Made by a program: the position numbers and the translations under genes. A DNA stretch of 64,000 nt from Adhaeribacter_A terreus. Its GTDB lineage: Bacteria; Bacteroidota; Bacteroidia; Cytophagales; Hymenobacteraceae. Below the pieces are notes generated by a model that saw only the letters and a program-made list of their open reading frames with translations, ran no database searches and was not told where the DNA came from. Shown here one piece after another: positions 49,584-57,303 of this stretch (the stretch's first letter is position 1; each line of letters starts with the position of its first letter). The stretch spans positions 392,578 to 456,577 of the forward strand of contig NZ_JBHSKT010000004.1 in NCBI RefSeq assembly GCF_042657365.1. Reading direction: 5' to 3'.

Positions 49584-51488
49584 GTGTCCAGATTGTTTGC
49601 CTTTTTCTTTCTGCTTTTTCTGGCGCCGGCTATAAAAGCAGCGATTCCGGACAGCACCGCAGTTTACGAAATGAAGGCGGTTCGCATTGGCATTAACACG
49701 TTCACGTTCCGGAATTTTCTGGCCGGCACCGACAGCCTGAATAAAACCAACCAGTTACGCTATTATCTCGGCCAGGACCATACGTACAATTCTACCTTAC
49801 CCGAAAGCCGTTTTACCCGCGAAGATTATTTTGCCAATTTGAACCATAGCTGGAATTTCCGGCAAAACTGGTGGCTGGAAGAACATGTGCTTTACCAGCA
49901 TAACCGCGCCAGCCAAACCGAAACCGGAAGCTTTACCGAACATGTACGCTTTTCGCCGCAACTCTTGCCCGACTGGCAACTGCAGACTTCCGTTTTTGCC
50001 GGCATACGCCGCGATGCCCGCAGCCAGCGTACCGACACCGGGCCTGAATATGGCGGTACGTTATTAGCCGGCTGGTCGCAGCCCGCCGACCTGGAAAGTG
50101 CATCGGGAACTATTCTTTTCAGCCGCGCGAATCTTTCACCGCGCACATTTCAGCGCCTGATTGCCGATGCCCGTTACGATAAGCAATTCAGCAGTTTTGC
50201 CGCCATTGGTTTACGCAGCGAATACCGCCAGAACCGCACCGAAGATTATACCGGCAACAATGTGCAACGCATTCAGAGCGATACGCTGGCGCTTTATTTT
50301 ACCGGTACTTACAACATTACCAACGCGCTGGTTTTCCGGAGTTCAAACCGCCTGGCTTTACCGGAACGCACCTTTTCTTACCGCCCGCTAACGGAAAAAA
50401 CCGCCGCTATTCCCGATTCTCGTTATGACCAATTTGAACTGGAAACCTTGCAGGAAATGCTTTACCAAACCCAGAAGCTGCGCGGGAATCTGCAATTTGG
50501 TTACCGGGAAAGAAATCGCCGCTACGCCACTTCCAAAGATTTGCTGAAAGACCTGCTGCAAAATACTACTTCGTGGGGCGCGGGCCTTACCTGGCTATTT
50601 ACCGAAAAACACAGCATTTCTACCCAGAACCAGGGCGAACTTTTGCGGGTGAATACGCCCAGCGAAGATAATAACGAAGACCGCGACGAAGTTTTTTACG
50701 AAAGCCGCCTGCAATTTACTTCCCGCTGGCGCCCAAATTTCCGGACCAATTTTGGTTTGGTGGGCGCTTACAAGCAATACGTTTTTATTAAAGCCGCGCA
50801 AAGTGCCGAAAACTATACCGAACGCAGTTTATTTTACGAACCAGGTTTTGTGTGGGCACCAAGCAAATTCAGCTGGGATGCGCAGATGCAATTACAGGCT
50901 AATTACCAGGTGCGCAGCCTGCTTTCTGAACAACTGAAAAACCGCGCGAACCGTACCTTCAACCAAACGCATTTATTCCGCTACGATCTTAGCAAAACGC
51001 TGGCGCTGCAATTGGAATATTACCGCCGCGAAAACCGTTTGGGCCTGCTGAACTGGGAACGTTTCTCGGAAAGCCCTTTGGATACTACCATCAGCAATAC
51101 GCTGGCTTTGTTCGCTAAAAAGTACGTTGCGGGTAAAAAGATACACAGCAGTTTCCGGGGTGGTTACCGTTATTTTGAGCAGCGCATTCGCAGCAAAGCG
51201 GGTTTGAGTCTTCCGGGAGAAACACCGGAGCTAATTTACCTTCACCAGGTTACGCGTCAGCATGGTCCGGAAGTTAGTTATGAAGGCCGTACACAAAAAA
51301 ACATGCGGATTTATGCCAGCTTATGGATGCAGCGTCTGCACACTTTCAAAACGTATCGCGAAGCCGGAATTCCATATTTAGGCAGCACATTTACCCCGGA
51401 AGAACTGGCTGCTAATCAAAAGAATTGGTACCCGTATTTCGATGTGTCCGTGCATTGGCCTTTGCGGTTTTCGCGGTATGGGAGGTAA
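49584..51488 (+). CDS. Outer-membrane beta-barrel protein of unknown function
   Basis: 634 residues from a GTG codon. Signal peptide at 1-20 (FAFFFLLFLAPAIKA). The body consists of alternating strands with Arg/Asn/Tyr-rich turns (RFTREDYFANLNHSW, QTSVFAGIRRDARS, LRSEYRQNRTEDYTG), a pattern of large barrels of about 24 strands. The C-terminus PYFDVSVHWPLRFSRYGR is consistent with an outer-membrane end. No named family recognised. Confidence 0.68.
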   Translation: MSRLFAFFFLLFLAPAIKAAIPDSTAVYEMKAVRIGINTFTFRNFLAGTDSLNKTNQLRYYLGQDHTYNSTLPESRFTREDYFANLNHSWNFRQNWWLEEHVLYQHNRASQTETGSFTEHVRFSPQLLPDWQLQTSVFAGIRRDARSQRTDTGPEYGGTLLAGWSQPADLESASGTILFSRANLSPRTFQRLIADARYDKQFSSFAAIGLRSEYRQNRTEDYTGNNVQRIQSDTLALYFTGTYNITNALVFRSSNRLALPERTFSYRPLTEKTAAIPDSRYDQFELETLQEMLYQTQKLRGNLQFGYRERNRRYATSKDLLKDLLQNTTSWGAGLTWLFTEKHSISTQNQGELLRVNTPSEDNNEDRDEVFYESRLQFTSRWRPNFRTNFGLVGAYKQYVFIKAAQSAENYTERSLFYEPGFVWAPSKFSWDAQMQLQANYQVRSLLSEQLKNRANRTFNQTHLFRYDLSKTLALQLEYYRRENRLGLLNWERFSESPLDTTISNTLALFAKKYVAGKKIHSSFRGGYRYFEQRIRSKAGLSLPGETPELIYLHQVTRQHGPEVSYEGRTQKNMRIYASLWMQRLHTFKTYREAGIPYLGSTFTPEELAANQKNWYPYFDVSVHWPLRFSRYGR

Positions 51489-51605
51489 TGTGCTAATTTT
51501 TTAATGTGCTAATGTAAAAATCAGGAAATCGGGGAATGTGAAATGGGTGAATGCAGAAATGACTTTTTTTGCTGAAAAACATAGTGTTTTTTAGTTCACA
51601 CTCTT

Positions 51606-51637
51606 AAACCTCACAGGTTTTAAAACCTGTGAGGTTT
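51606..51637. repeat. Perfect 32-bp palindrome AAACCTCACAGGTTTT
   Basis: Sixteen-base arms with no loop. The first 15 bases are identical to the palindrome arm at 29068-29082, so this is a second copy of the same element. Confidence 0.85.
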
Positions 51638-51687
51638 TTGGTTTCTGTTTCTGACTTTTTTGCCTCAAAACCCTACCGTTTTTCAGC

Positions 51688-51725
51688 AAAAAAAGCGGCA
51701 AACCGCTTCCGGTTGCCGCTTTTTT
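51688..51725. terminator. Hairpin terminator
   Basis: AAAAAGCGGCAA pairs with TTGCCGCTTTTT; T/A runs on both sides. It serves the minus-strand gene ending at 51794. Confidence 0.8.
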
Positions 51726-51793
51726 GTTTCAGATCTGAATTTCTTAATACTGCTAATGATAACGCATTAGCACATTAAAAAATCAGCACATAA

Positions 51794-52633
51794 TTAAGCT
51801 GCTTTTAAGGTAATAGTGCGCTCTACGGTGTTGTATGGGCCCGGAATTACGTTACCGGCATTATCCAGCAGTTCGAGTTTGATCTTGTTTTCGCCCATTG
51901 GCAGGCCTTCGATAGAATATGGCAACCAACGATCCAGCATAAATTCGGTGCCATTAATGGTGGCACGTACTTTATTGCCTTCCGGCGAAAGATCGGTGTT
52001 TACCAGGTAAAAATCGAGCATGATCTTTTTAGTGTCGTTACCAACGTATTCGCCTTTCGGACGGCTGTAAAACATATGCGGAGCTTTCAGATCGAAGTTA
52101 TTAGCTTCTTTCGGTTTGCCTACTGAAAATGTGCGCAATTCGTAAGCAGATTTGTGCTTCAGGCTTTCGTGATAAGAGCGCGACAGGAACGACAGCACTA
52201 CGTGGTTGCCTGCTTTTACATCTTTGGTAAAGCTGGTTTCGTAGTGCGCGGTGTACGGTTCGTTGTCTACAATATTATGAATGTGCTGGCCTTGCATGGA
52301 GTTTGCCATTTCTTTAGAATGGTCGTGGCCGGTCATTTCGGTTAATTTGAAATTGGTAAGCTCATAACGGAACTGTACCGCGCCGCTTGGCAAGGTGGAG
52401 CCACCAGCCGGTTCTACCATTTTCAAGGCTGCTTCAGCAAATTTCGGCGAATCGTCGAAGGAATAAACTTTCAGGCCGTTCTTTTCCATCACCTCGTTAA
52501 TAGGTTGCTGCGCTACTGTTTCGGCACCGTTTGGCGTAGTGGTAGTTTCAGTAGTAGTTTGTTTGGTTGAATCGCAGGCGGAAAAGGCCAGCATGAACGA
52601 ACCAGCCAGGAATAATGAATAGTGTTTCTTCAT
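51794..52633 (-). CDS. Lipoprotein of unknown function conserved in Bacteroidota style
   Basis: 279 residues. Lipobox MLAFSAC with Cys at about 20, then a Thr-rich linker. A His-containing strand region (LTEMTGHDHSKEM, QGQHIHNIVDNEPYTAHYE, HVVLSFLSRSYHESLKH) suggests possible metal binding, unproven. The C-terminal part, LPYSIEGLPMGENKIKLELLDNAGNVIPG, looks like an Ig-like/beta-sandwich domain. No enzyme motif. Confidence 0.72.
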   Translation of the reverse strand: MKKHYSLFLAGSFMLAFSACDSTKQTTTETTTTPNGAETVAQQPINEVMEKNGLKVYSFDDSPKFAEAALKMVEPAGGSTLPSGAVQFRYELTNFKLTEMTGHDHSKEMANSMQGQHIHNIVDNEPYTAHYETSFTKDVKAGNHVVLSFLSRSYHESLKHKSAYELRTFSVGKPKEANNFDLKAPHMFYSRPKGEYVGNDTKKIMLDFYLVNTDLSPEGNKVRATINGTEFMLDRWLPYSIEGLPMGENKIKLELLDNAGNVIPGPYNTVERTITLKAA

Positions 52634-52662
52634 AGTTTTTTTAATTAAAGGATTACCGTTTT
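52634..52662 (+). repeat. 30-bp interspersed element, weak
   Basis: AGTTTTTTTAATTAAA, then GGATTACCGTTTT, immediately upstream of the lipoprotein start on the minus strand. Confidence 0.5.
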
Positions 52663-52738
52663 GCGGCTCAAGTTATAAAATTTTTATTTACCTTGCGAGG
52701 TACGACAATTTACGTTTTAAAGATTACCATTATTTAAC

Positions 52739-53713
52739 ATGAGCGAGAAATTATTAGACAAAATACCATCGCTGGACTTAGCCGACTTCCTTTCCGGAGA
52801 TCCGGCGCGTAAGCAGAAATTTGTAGAAGAACTTGGAGCGGCTTACAACAACATCGGCTTTATTGCCTTGCGCAACCATGGCCTTTCGGATGATCTTTCG
52901 AACCGTTTGTACGCCGCAACCAAAAAATTCTTCGCCCTGCCTGACGAAGTAAAACAGAAATACGAAAACCCGGCACTGGCGGGTCAGCGTGGTTACATCA
53001 GCAAAGGAAAAGAACACGCAAAAGGTCGCAACACCGGCGATCTGAAAGAATTTTTCCATGTGGGCCAGGAAGTAGAAGACAATGATCCGATAAAGGAAGA
53101 ATATCCGGAAAATATCTGGCCGGAAGAAGTACCGGAATTTAAAGAAACGGCACTGGCAGCTTATAAAGCGCTCGAAAAAGCCGGCAAAGAAATTCTGCGT
53201 GCGCTGGCCATTTATTTAGATCTGGATGAAAATTATTTCGACGATAAAGTGCATCACGGTAACAGCATTTTGCGTCCGATCCACTACTTCCCGATCGAAG
53301 ATCCGGATAGCGTGCCAGCCGATGCGGTTCGCGCTGCCGAACACGGCGATATTAACTTGATCACGTTGCTAATGGGTGCTTCTGCCGATGGCTTGCAGGT
53401 GTTGCGTCGCGATGGAAAATGGATCCCGATCACGGCCTTGCCGGAACAAATTGTGGTTAACGTAGGCGATATGCTGGCGCGTTTAACCAACAACAAACTG
53501 AAATCTACCATTCACCGGGTAGTAAACCCACCGCGCGAGCTGATGCATACATCGCGTTATTCTATTCCTTTTTTCATGCACCCGCGTTCCGAAATGGACT
53601 TAACCTGCCTGGAGAGCTGCATAGATGAGCAAAACCCGAAAGCTTATCCGGATGCAACGGCCGGCGAATATTTAACCGAACGCCTCATTGAGCTCGGATT
53701 ATTGAAAAAATAA
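52739..53713 (+). CDS. 2-oxoglutarate/Fe(II)-dependent oxygenase, isopenicillin N synthase-like
   Basis: 324 residues. N-terminal DIOX_N region (SLDLADFLSGDPARKQKFVEELG, FIALRNHGL). The iron facial triad is His and Asp in AAEHGDINLITLL and His in KSTIHRVVNPP, with the 2OG-binding RYSIPFF following. The overall order matches the IPNS/ethylene-forming family. Substrate unknown; Bacteroidota homologs are usually named by family. Alone on its strand up to the chromate gene. Confidence 0.92.
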   Translation: MSEKLLDKIPSLDLADFLSGDPARKQKFVEELGAAYNNIGFIALRNHGLSDDLSNRLYAATKKFFALPDEVKQKYENPALAGQRGYISKGKEHAKGRNTGDLKEFFHVGQEVEDNDPIKEEYPENIWPEEVPEFKETALAAYKALEKAGKEILRALAIYLDLDENYFDDKVHHGNSILRPIHYFPIEDPDSVPADAVRAAEHGDINLITLLMGASADGLQVLRRDGKWIPITALPEQIVVNVGDMLARLTNNKLKSTIHRVVNPPRELMHTSRYSIPFFMHPRSEMDLTCLESCIDEQNPKAYPDATAGEYLTERLIELGLLKK

Positions 53714-53716
53714 ATT

Positions 53717-53839
53717 AGTTGTTAGTTGCTGGTTGTTGGTTTTTGGTAAAAAAACAGGATATTTAATATATACCTGAAAGGCCTGTATTTCAGATCTGAA
53801 AGCCAACAACTAACAACTAACAACTAGCAACCAACAACT
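53717..53839. repeat. Inverted heptad arrays around the gap before the chromate transporter
   Basis: Left arm 53717-53743 (TAGTTGT, TAGTTGC, TGGTTGT) and right arm 53805-53839 (AACAACT three times, AGCAACC, AACAACT). The right arm is nearly the reverse complement of the left. The right arm ends five bases before the TTG start at 53845. Confidence 0.7.
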
Positions 53840-53844
53840 GAATT

Positions 53845-55017
53845 TTGAGCCTTCGCCACTACATTTTTCTGAAGGATGTGCTCATCCTGGCGCTAACCGC
53901 TTTTGGCGGACCGCAGGCGCACGTGGCTATAATGTTCAAACTACTGGTAGAAAAACGGCGCTATCTCACTGAAAAAGAACTCATTGAATTAAATGCTCTC
54001 TGCCAGATCCTTCCCGGCCCGAGTTCTACGCAAACATTAACCGCTATTGGTTTTCGGTTAGGCGGCCCTAATCTGGCTTATCTAACTTTGCTGGTTTGGA
54101 TCATTCCGGCCTTTATATTTATGACATTGGCGGCGCTGGCGGTAACGTATCTGCAAAGCCGCAATATTTCTCTCCATTTTACACGTTACATTCAGCCTAT
54201 TGCGGTTGGTTTCGTAGCTTTTGCCGCTTATAAGATCAGCACTAAAGTTATTGAAAGCAAAACCGGCATTGGCTTGATGATCATTTCGGCAATTCTTTCT
54301 TATTTCTTTCGTTCGCCCTGGGTTTTTCCGGTGCTGTTACTGGCTGGCGGCGCTGTTACTGCTATTCGCTTTAAAAATCATCCGCTGGAACCCGATAAAA
54401 AACTGAAGATACAATGGAGTAATTTTATTCTTTTTGTGGCCGTGCTGGTAACAGCAGCAGTTTTTGGTAGCATAACCAAGTGGCGCGCTATTTTACTTTT
54501 CGAGAACTTTTACCGTAACGGCACGCTGGTTTTTGGTGGTGGCCAAGTGCTGATTCCGCTGCTTTTCACCGAATTTGTGGAATATAAGCAATATTTAACT
54601 TCCGAAGAATTTCTTTCCGGCTACGCATTTTTACAGGCATTACCGGGTCCCGTTTTCGCCTTTACACCTTACATTGGGGCTTTGGCTATGCGCGAATATG
54701 GCATTGGAGGTCAGATCTTAGGCTCAATTGCAGGCACAGCGGGCATTTTTCTTCCGGGCACCTTCTTTATCTTCTTCGTGATCCGCTTCTGGAATGAATT
54801 GAAAAAATATCGGGTAGTAAAAGCCTCGCTGGAAGGCATAAATGCGGTAAGTTCCGGAATGGTTTGCGCAGCTGCTATTTTACTTTTTCATCCCATAGAA
54901 GCTAACTGGCTCAATATAAGCATTGTAATTATCACGTTCGCCATATTACTCTGGACAAAAGTGCCGCCGCCGTTCATTATTATTCTGGGTTTATTGCTGG
55001 GTTTGGTAATTCCATAA
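53845..55017 (+). CDS. chrA: Chromate transporter (CHR family)
   Basis: 390 residues, start TTG. Two repeated CHR domains: the first has LALTAFGGPQAHVAIMFKLLVEKRRYLTEKELIELNALCQILPGPSSTQ, the second NGTLVFGGGQVLIPLLFTEFV, EFLSGYAFLQALPGPVFAFTPYIGAL. About ten helices. It exports chromate, or in some members sulfate-like anions, by family. No ChrB regulator nearby. Heptad arrays mark its leader. Confidence 0.9.
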   Translation: MSLRHYIFLKDVLILALTAFGGPQAHVAIMFKLLVEKRRYLTEKELIELNALCQILPGPSSTQTLTAIGFRLGGPNLAYLTLLVWIIPAFIFMTLAALAVTYLQSRNISLHFTRYIQPIAVGFVAFAAYKISTKVIESKTGIGLMIISAILSYFFRSPWVFPVLLLAGGAVTAIRFKNHPLEPDKKLKIQWSNFILFVAVLVTAAVFGSITKWRAILLFENFYRNGTLVFGGGQVLIPLLFTEFVEYKQYLTSEEFLSGYAFLQALPGPVFAFTPYIGALAMREYGIGGQILGSIAGTAGIFLPGTFFIFFVIRFWNELKKYRVVKASLEGINAVSSGMVCAAAILLFHPIEANWLNISIVIITFAILLWTKVPPPFIIILGLLLGLVIP

Positions 55018-55023
55018 CGCAGT

Positions 55024-55089
55024 ACTTTTTAGTTCCTAAACCCTACCGTTTTATAACTTTACTTTTTTGTCTCCAAATCATAGCGTTTT
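55024..55089 (+). repeat. Tandem pair of 30-bp elements
   Basis: Copies at 55024-55052 (ACTTTTTAGTTCC ... CTACCGTTTT) and 55061-55089 (ACTTTTTTGTCTCC ... CATAGCGTTTTC), seven bases after the chromate gene. A further half copy ends at 55196. Confidence 0.8.
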
Positions 55090-55141
55090 CAAAACTCTTT
55101 CTATTAAGACGCTTTCCTTAAACCAGAAACATTTAAAAACA

Positions 55142-55173
55142 GAAAACCCGCAACTTAAAGGCTGTGGGTTTTT
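55142..55173. terminator. Hairpin terminator between convergent genes
   Basis: AAAACCCGCA pairs with TGTGGGTTTTT with one G-T wobble around 11 bases; it serves rfbA on the minus strand. Confidence 0.7.
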
Positions 55174-55196
55174 CTATTCAAAAAGATAGCGTTTTC

Positions 55197-56075
55197 TTAA
55201 GCACTGAAGACTTTTTCTGCGGCCAGATTCAGTAAATATTGGCCATAACCGCTTTTTGTAAGAGGCTTGGCAATTTCCTGAAGCTGTTCTGTAGAAATGA
55301 AGCCCATCCGCCAGGCAATTTCTTCTATACAGCCTATTTTCAAACCCTGACGCTCTTCAATGATCTGTACAAAATTGCCGGCCTGCATTAAAGAATCAAA
55401 AGTTCCGGTATCGAGCCAGGCCGTTCCACGACTTAAAATTCCAACTTTCAACTTGCCCCGACGCAGGTATTCTTTATTTACGTCGGTAATTTCGTATTCG
55501 CCGCGCGCACTTGGCTCTAAGTTTTTGGCAATTTCTACTACATCGTTATCGTAAAAATATAAGCCAGGTACTGCGTAATTCGATTTTGGCTTGGCCGGTT
55601 TTTCTTCAATGGAAAGCACATTCTTATTTTCATCGAAATCTACCACACCGTAACGCTCCGGATCGTATACATGGTAGGCATACACCACACCGCCATCCGG
55701 ATCGTTGTTGCTTTGAAGTAATTCGGCTAAGCCACTTCCGTAAAAGATATTATCGCCTAAAACCAGCGCTACTTTGTCGGTGCCAATAAATTCTTCCCCG
55801 ATTACAAAAGCTTGCGCCAGTCCATTCGGAACTTCCTGAATAGCGTACGTAAATTCGCAGCCCAGATTTTTACCGTCGCCAAGAAGTTTTTTGAACATCG
55901 GCATATCATGCGGCGTGCTGATGATCAGGATCTCACGAATACCGGCCATCATTAAAATTGATAGCGGATAGTAGATCATCGGCTTATCGTAAACCGGCAT
56001 GAGCTGCTTGCTCACAGCGAGGGTTAATGGGTGTAAACGAGTACCGGAACCGCCGGCCAGAATAATGCCTTTCAT
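55197..56075 (-). CDS. rfbA: Glucose-1-phosphate thymidylyltransferase
   Basis: 292 residues. Signature GGSGTRLHPLTLAVSKQLMPVYDKPMIYYPL at residues 8-37, with the nucleotide-binding GGSGTRLHP and the SKQL active-site lysine; LGDNIFYG and EEKPAKPKSNYAVPGLYFY follow. It makes dTDP-glucose from dTTP and glucose 1-phosphate, the first step of dTDP-rhamnose synthesis. rfbB lies two genes upstream; rfbC and rfbD are not in the window. Confidence 0.96.
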   Translation of the reverse strand: MKGIILAGGSGTRLHPLTLAVSKQLMPVYDKPMIYYPLSILMMAGIREILIISTPHDMPMFKKLLGDGKNLGCEFTYAIQEVPNGLAQAFVIGEEFIGTDKVALVLGDNIFYGSGLAELLQSNNDPDGGVVYAYHVYDPERYGVVDFDENKNVLSIEEKPAKPKSNYAVPGLYFYDNDVVEIAKNLEPSARGEYEITDVNKEYLRRGKLKVGILSRGTAWLDTGTFDSLMQAGNFVQIIEERQGLKIGCIEEIAWRMGFISTEQLQEIAKPLTKSGYGQYLLNLAAEKVFSA

Positions 56076-56079
56076 ATTT

Positions 56080-56157
56080 TAATTGTTCAATTGTTGCATT
56101 GTTAAATGGTTGCTTTCAGACAGAATAACTAACAATTTAACAATTAAGCAATTTAAC
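56080..56157. repeat. Octad arrays between rfbA and the epimerase
   Basis: Read on the minus strand the rfbA leader is AACCATTT, AACAATGC, AACAATTG, AACAATTA, then AAAT and the ATG. An inverted relative of this array (AACAATTTAACAATTAAGCA) lies at 56131-56150 before the epimerase stop. Confidence 0.6.
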
Positions 56158-57162
56158 TTAATTATTATAAATAAACTCCTGGTTGTTCAGGAACCACTGA
56201 TATGTTTTCTGCAGACCTTCCCGAATACGGACTTGGGGATCGTAACCCAACAGATTTTTTGCTTTCGATATATCGGCTAAACTATCACGGATGTCACCGG
56301 CACGGTCTGGTCCATATATTGGTTCGATATCAGTTTTAGCTTCTTCTTTCAGAATGTTGAAAAGATCGTTTAGTGAAGTCCGGTCTCCAACGGCAATGTT
56401 GTAAACCTGGTTCACTGCTTCCGGTTCTGCAACCAAAGCGGCTTTAATATTAGCTTGTACGCAGTTCTCCACGAAAGTAAAATCGCGGGTTTGCCCGCCA
56501 TCGCCGTTCATTTTAGGTGGCTGGTTTTTCATTACGGCATCTATGAACAATGGAATAACCGCCGCATAAGCACCATTCGGATCCTGACGCGGGCCAAAAA
56601 TATTGAAGTAACGCAAACCGATAATTTCCATGCCGTAGGTTTTGCCAAACACATCAGCATAAAGTTCGTTGGCATATTTCGTAACAGCATACGGCGAAAG
56701 CGGCTTGCCAATTTTGTCTTCCACTTTCGGAAGCGCTTTGCTATCGCCGTAAGTAGAAGAGGAAGCTGCATAAACAAAGCGTTTTATTTTCTGATCTTTC
56801 GCAGCCGTAAGCATATTCACAAAACCGCCGATATTCACGTTATTGGAAGTGATCGGATCGTTTATGCTCCGTGGAACCGAACCTAAAGCTGCCTGGTGCA
56901 ACACAATATCCATTCCTTCGCAAGCTTTTTGGCAAACTTCCGGATCACGGATATCACCTTCCATCATCTCAAACGCCGGATTATCTAAGAATGCACGCAC
57001 ATTTTTAGGAAATCCGTTGGAATAATTATCGAGTACACGCACTTTTCCAACGTTATATTTCAATAAATATTCAACAATATTAGACCCAATAAAGCCTGCG
57101 CCGCCCGTTACTAAAAATTTCTTGTTTTCAAGCGATTCGGTATGGAAAGGATGTTCGTACAC
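56158..57162 (-). CDS. NAD-dependent UDP-sugar epimerase, WbpP/UDP-GlcNAc 4-epimerase type
   Basis: 334 residues, start GTG. Rossmann TGGAGFIGSNIVEYLL at 20-35, then SDR catalytic YAVTKYANELYAD with Tyr/Lys. YFNIFGPRQDPNGAYAAVIP and the substrate-fit DFTFVENCVQ fit WbpP/TviC 4-epimerases acting on UDP-GlcNAc or UDP-GalNAc. The HexNAc dehydrogenase three genes away would be its partner. Members of the extended SDR family are hard to separate, so the exact sugar is inferred. Confidence 0.88.
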   Translation of the reverse strand: MYEHPFHTESLENKKFLVTGGAGFIGSNIVEYLLKYNVGKVRVLDNYSNGFPKNVRAFLDNPAFEMMEGDIRDPEVCQKACEGMDIVLHQAALGSVPRSINDPITSNNVNIGGFVNMLTAAKDQKIKRFVYAASSSTYGDSKALPKVEDKIGKPLSPYAVTKYANELYADVFGKTYGMEIIGLRYFNIFGPRQDPNGAYAAVIPLFIDAVMKNQPPKMNGDGGQTRDFTFVENCVQANIKAALVAEPEAVNQVYNIAVGDRTSLNDLFNILKEEAKTDIEPIYGPDRAGDIRDSLADISKAKNLLGYDPQVRIREGLQKTYQWFLNNQEFIYNN

Positions 57163-57168
57163 TTTTTA

Positions 57169-57203
57169 TTTAATTAGAAATTTAAAATTAGAAACTAGAA
57201 ATT
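57169..57203 (-). repeat. Heptad array before the epimerase start
   Basis: On the minus strand: AATTTCT, AGTTTCT, AATTTTA, AATTTCT, AATTAAA, then six bases and GTG. Confidence 0.65.
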
Positions 57204-57222
57204 GGCTAACTCAGAAAGATGG

Positions 57223-57252
57223 AAAACGATATGGTTTTGACCTCCAAAAGTC
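57223..57252 (-). repeat. 30-bp interspersed element
   Basis: AAAACGATATGG, then ACCTCCAAAAGTC, between rfbB and the epimerase. Confidence 0.75.
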
Positions 57253-57303
57253 GAAACCTGATTTAACCATTCCTGATGCTGAATTCCTAATTTTTATTTA
57301 AAC

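Larger units (their letters stand above)
51486..51793. repeat. Inverted-repeat-flanked intergenic block
   Basis: Arms at 51486-51514 (starts TAATGTGCTAATTTTTTAAT) and 51765-51793 are reverse complements at 27 of 29 positions. Each touches or overlaps the stop codon of one of the two convergent genes. Inside are two 30-bp elements (51561-51590 and 51653-51683), one palindrome and one terminator. Confidence 0.7.
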
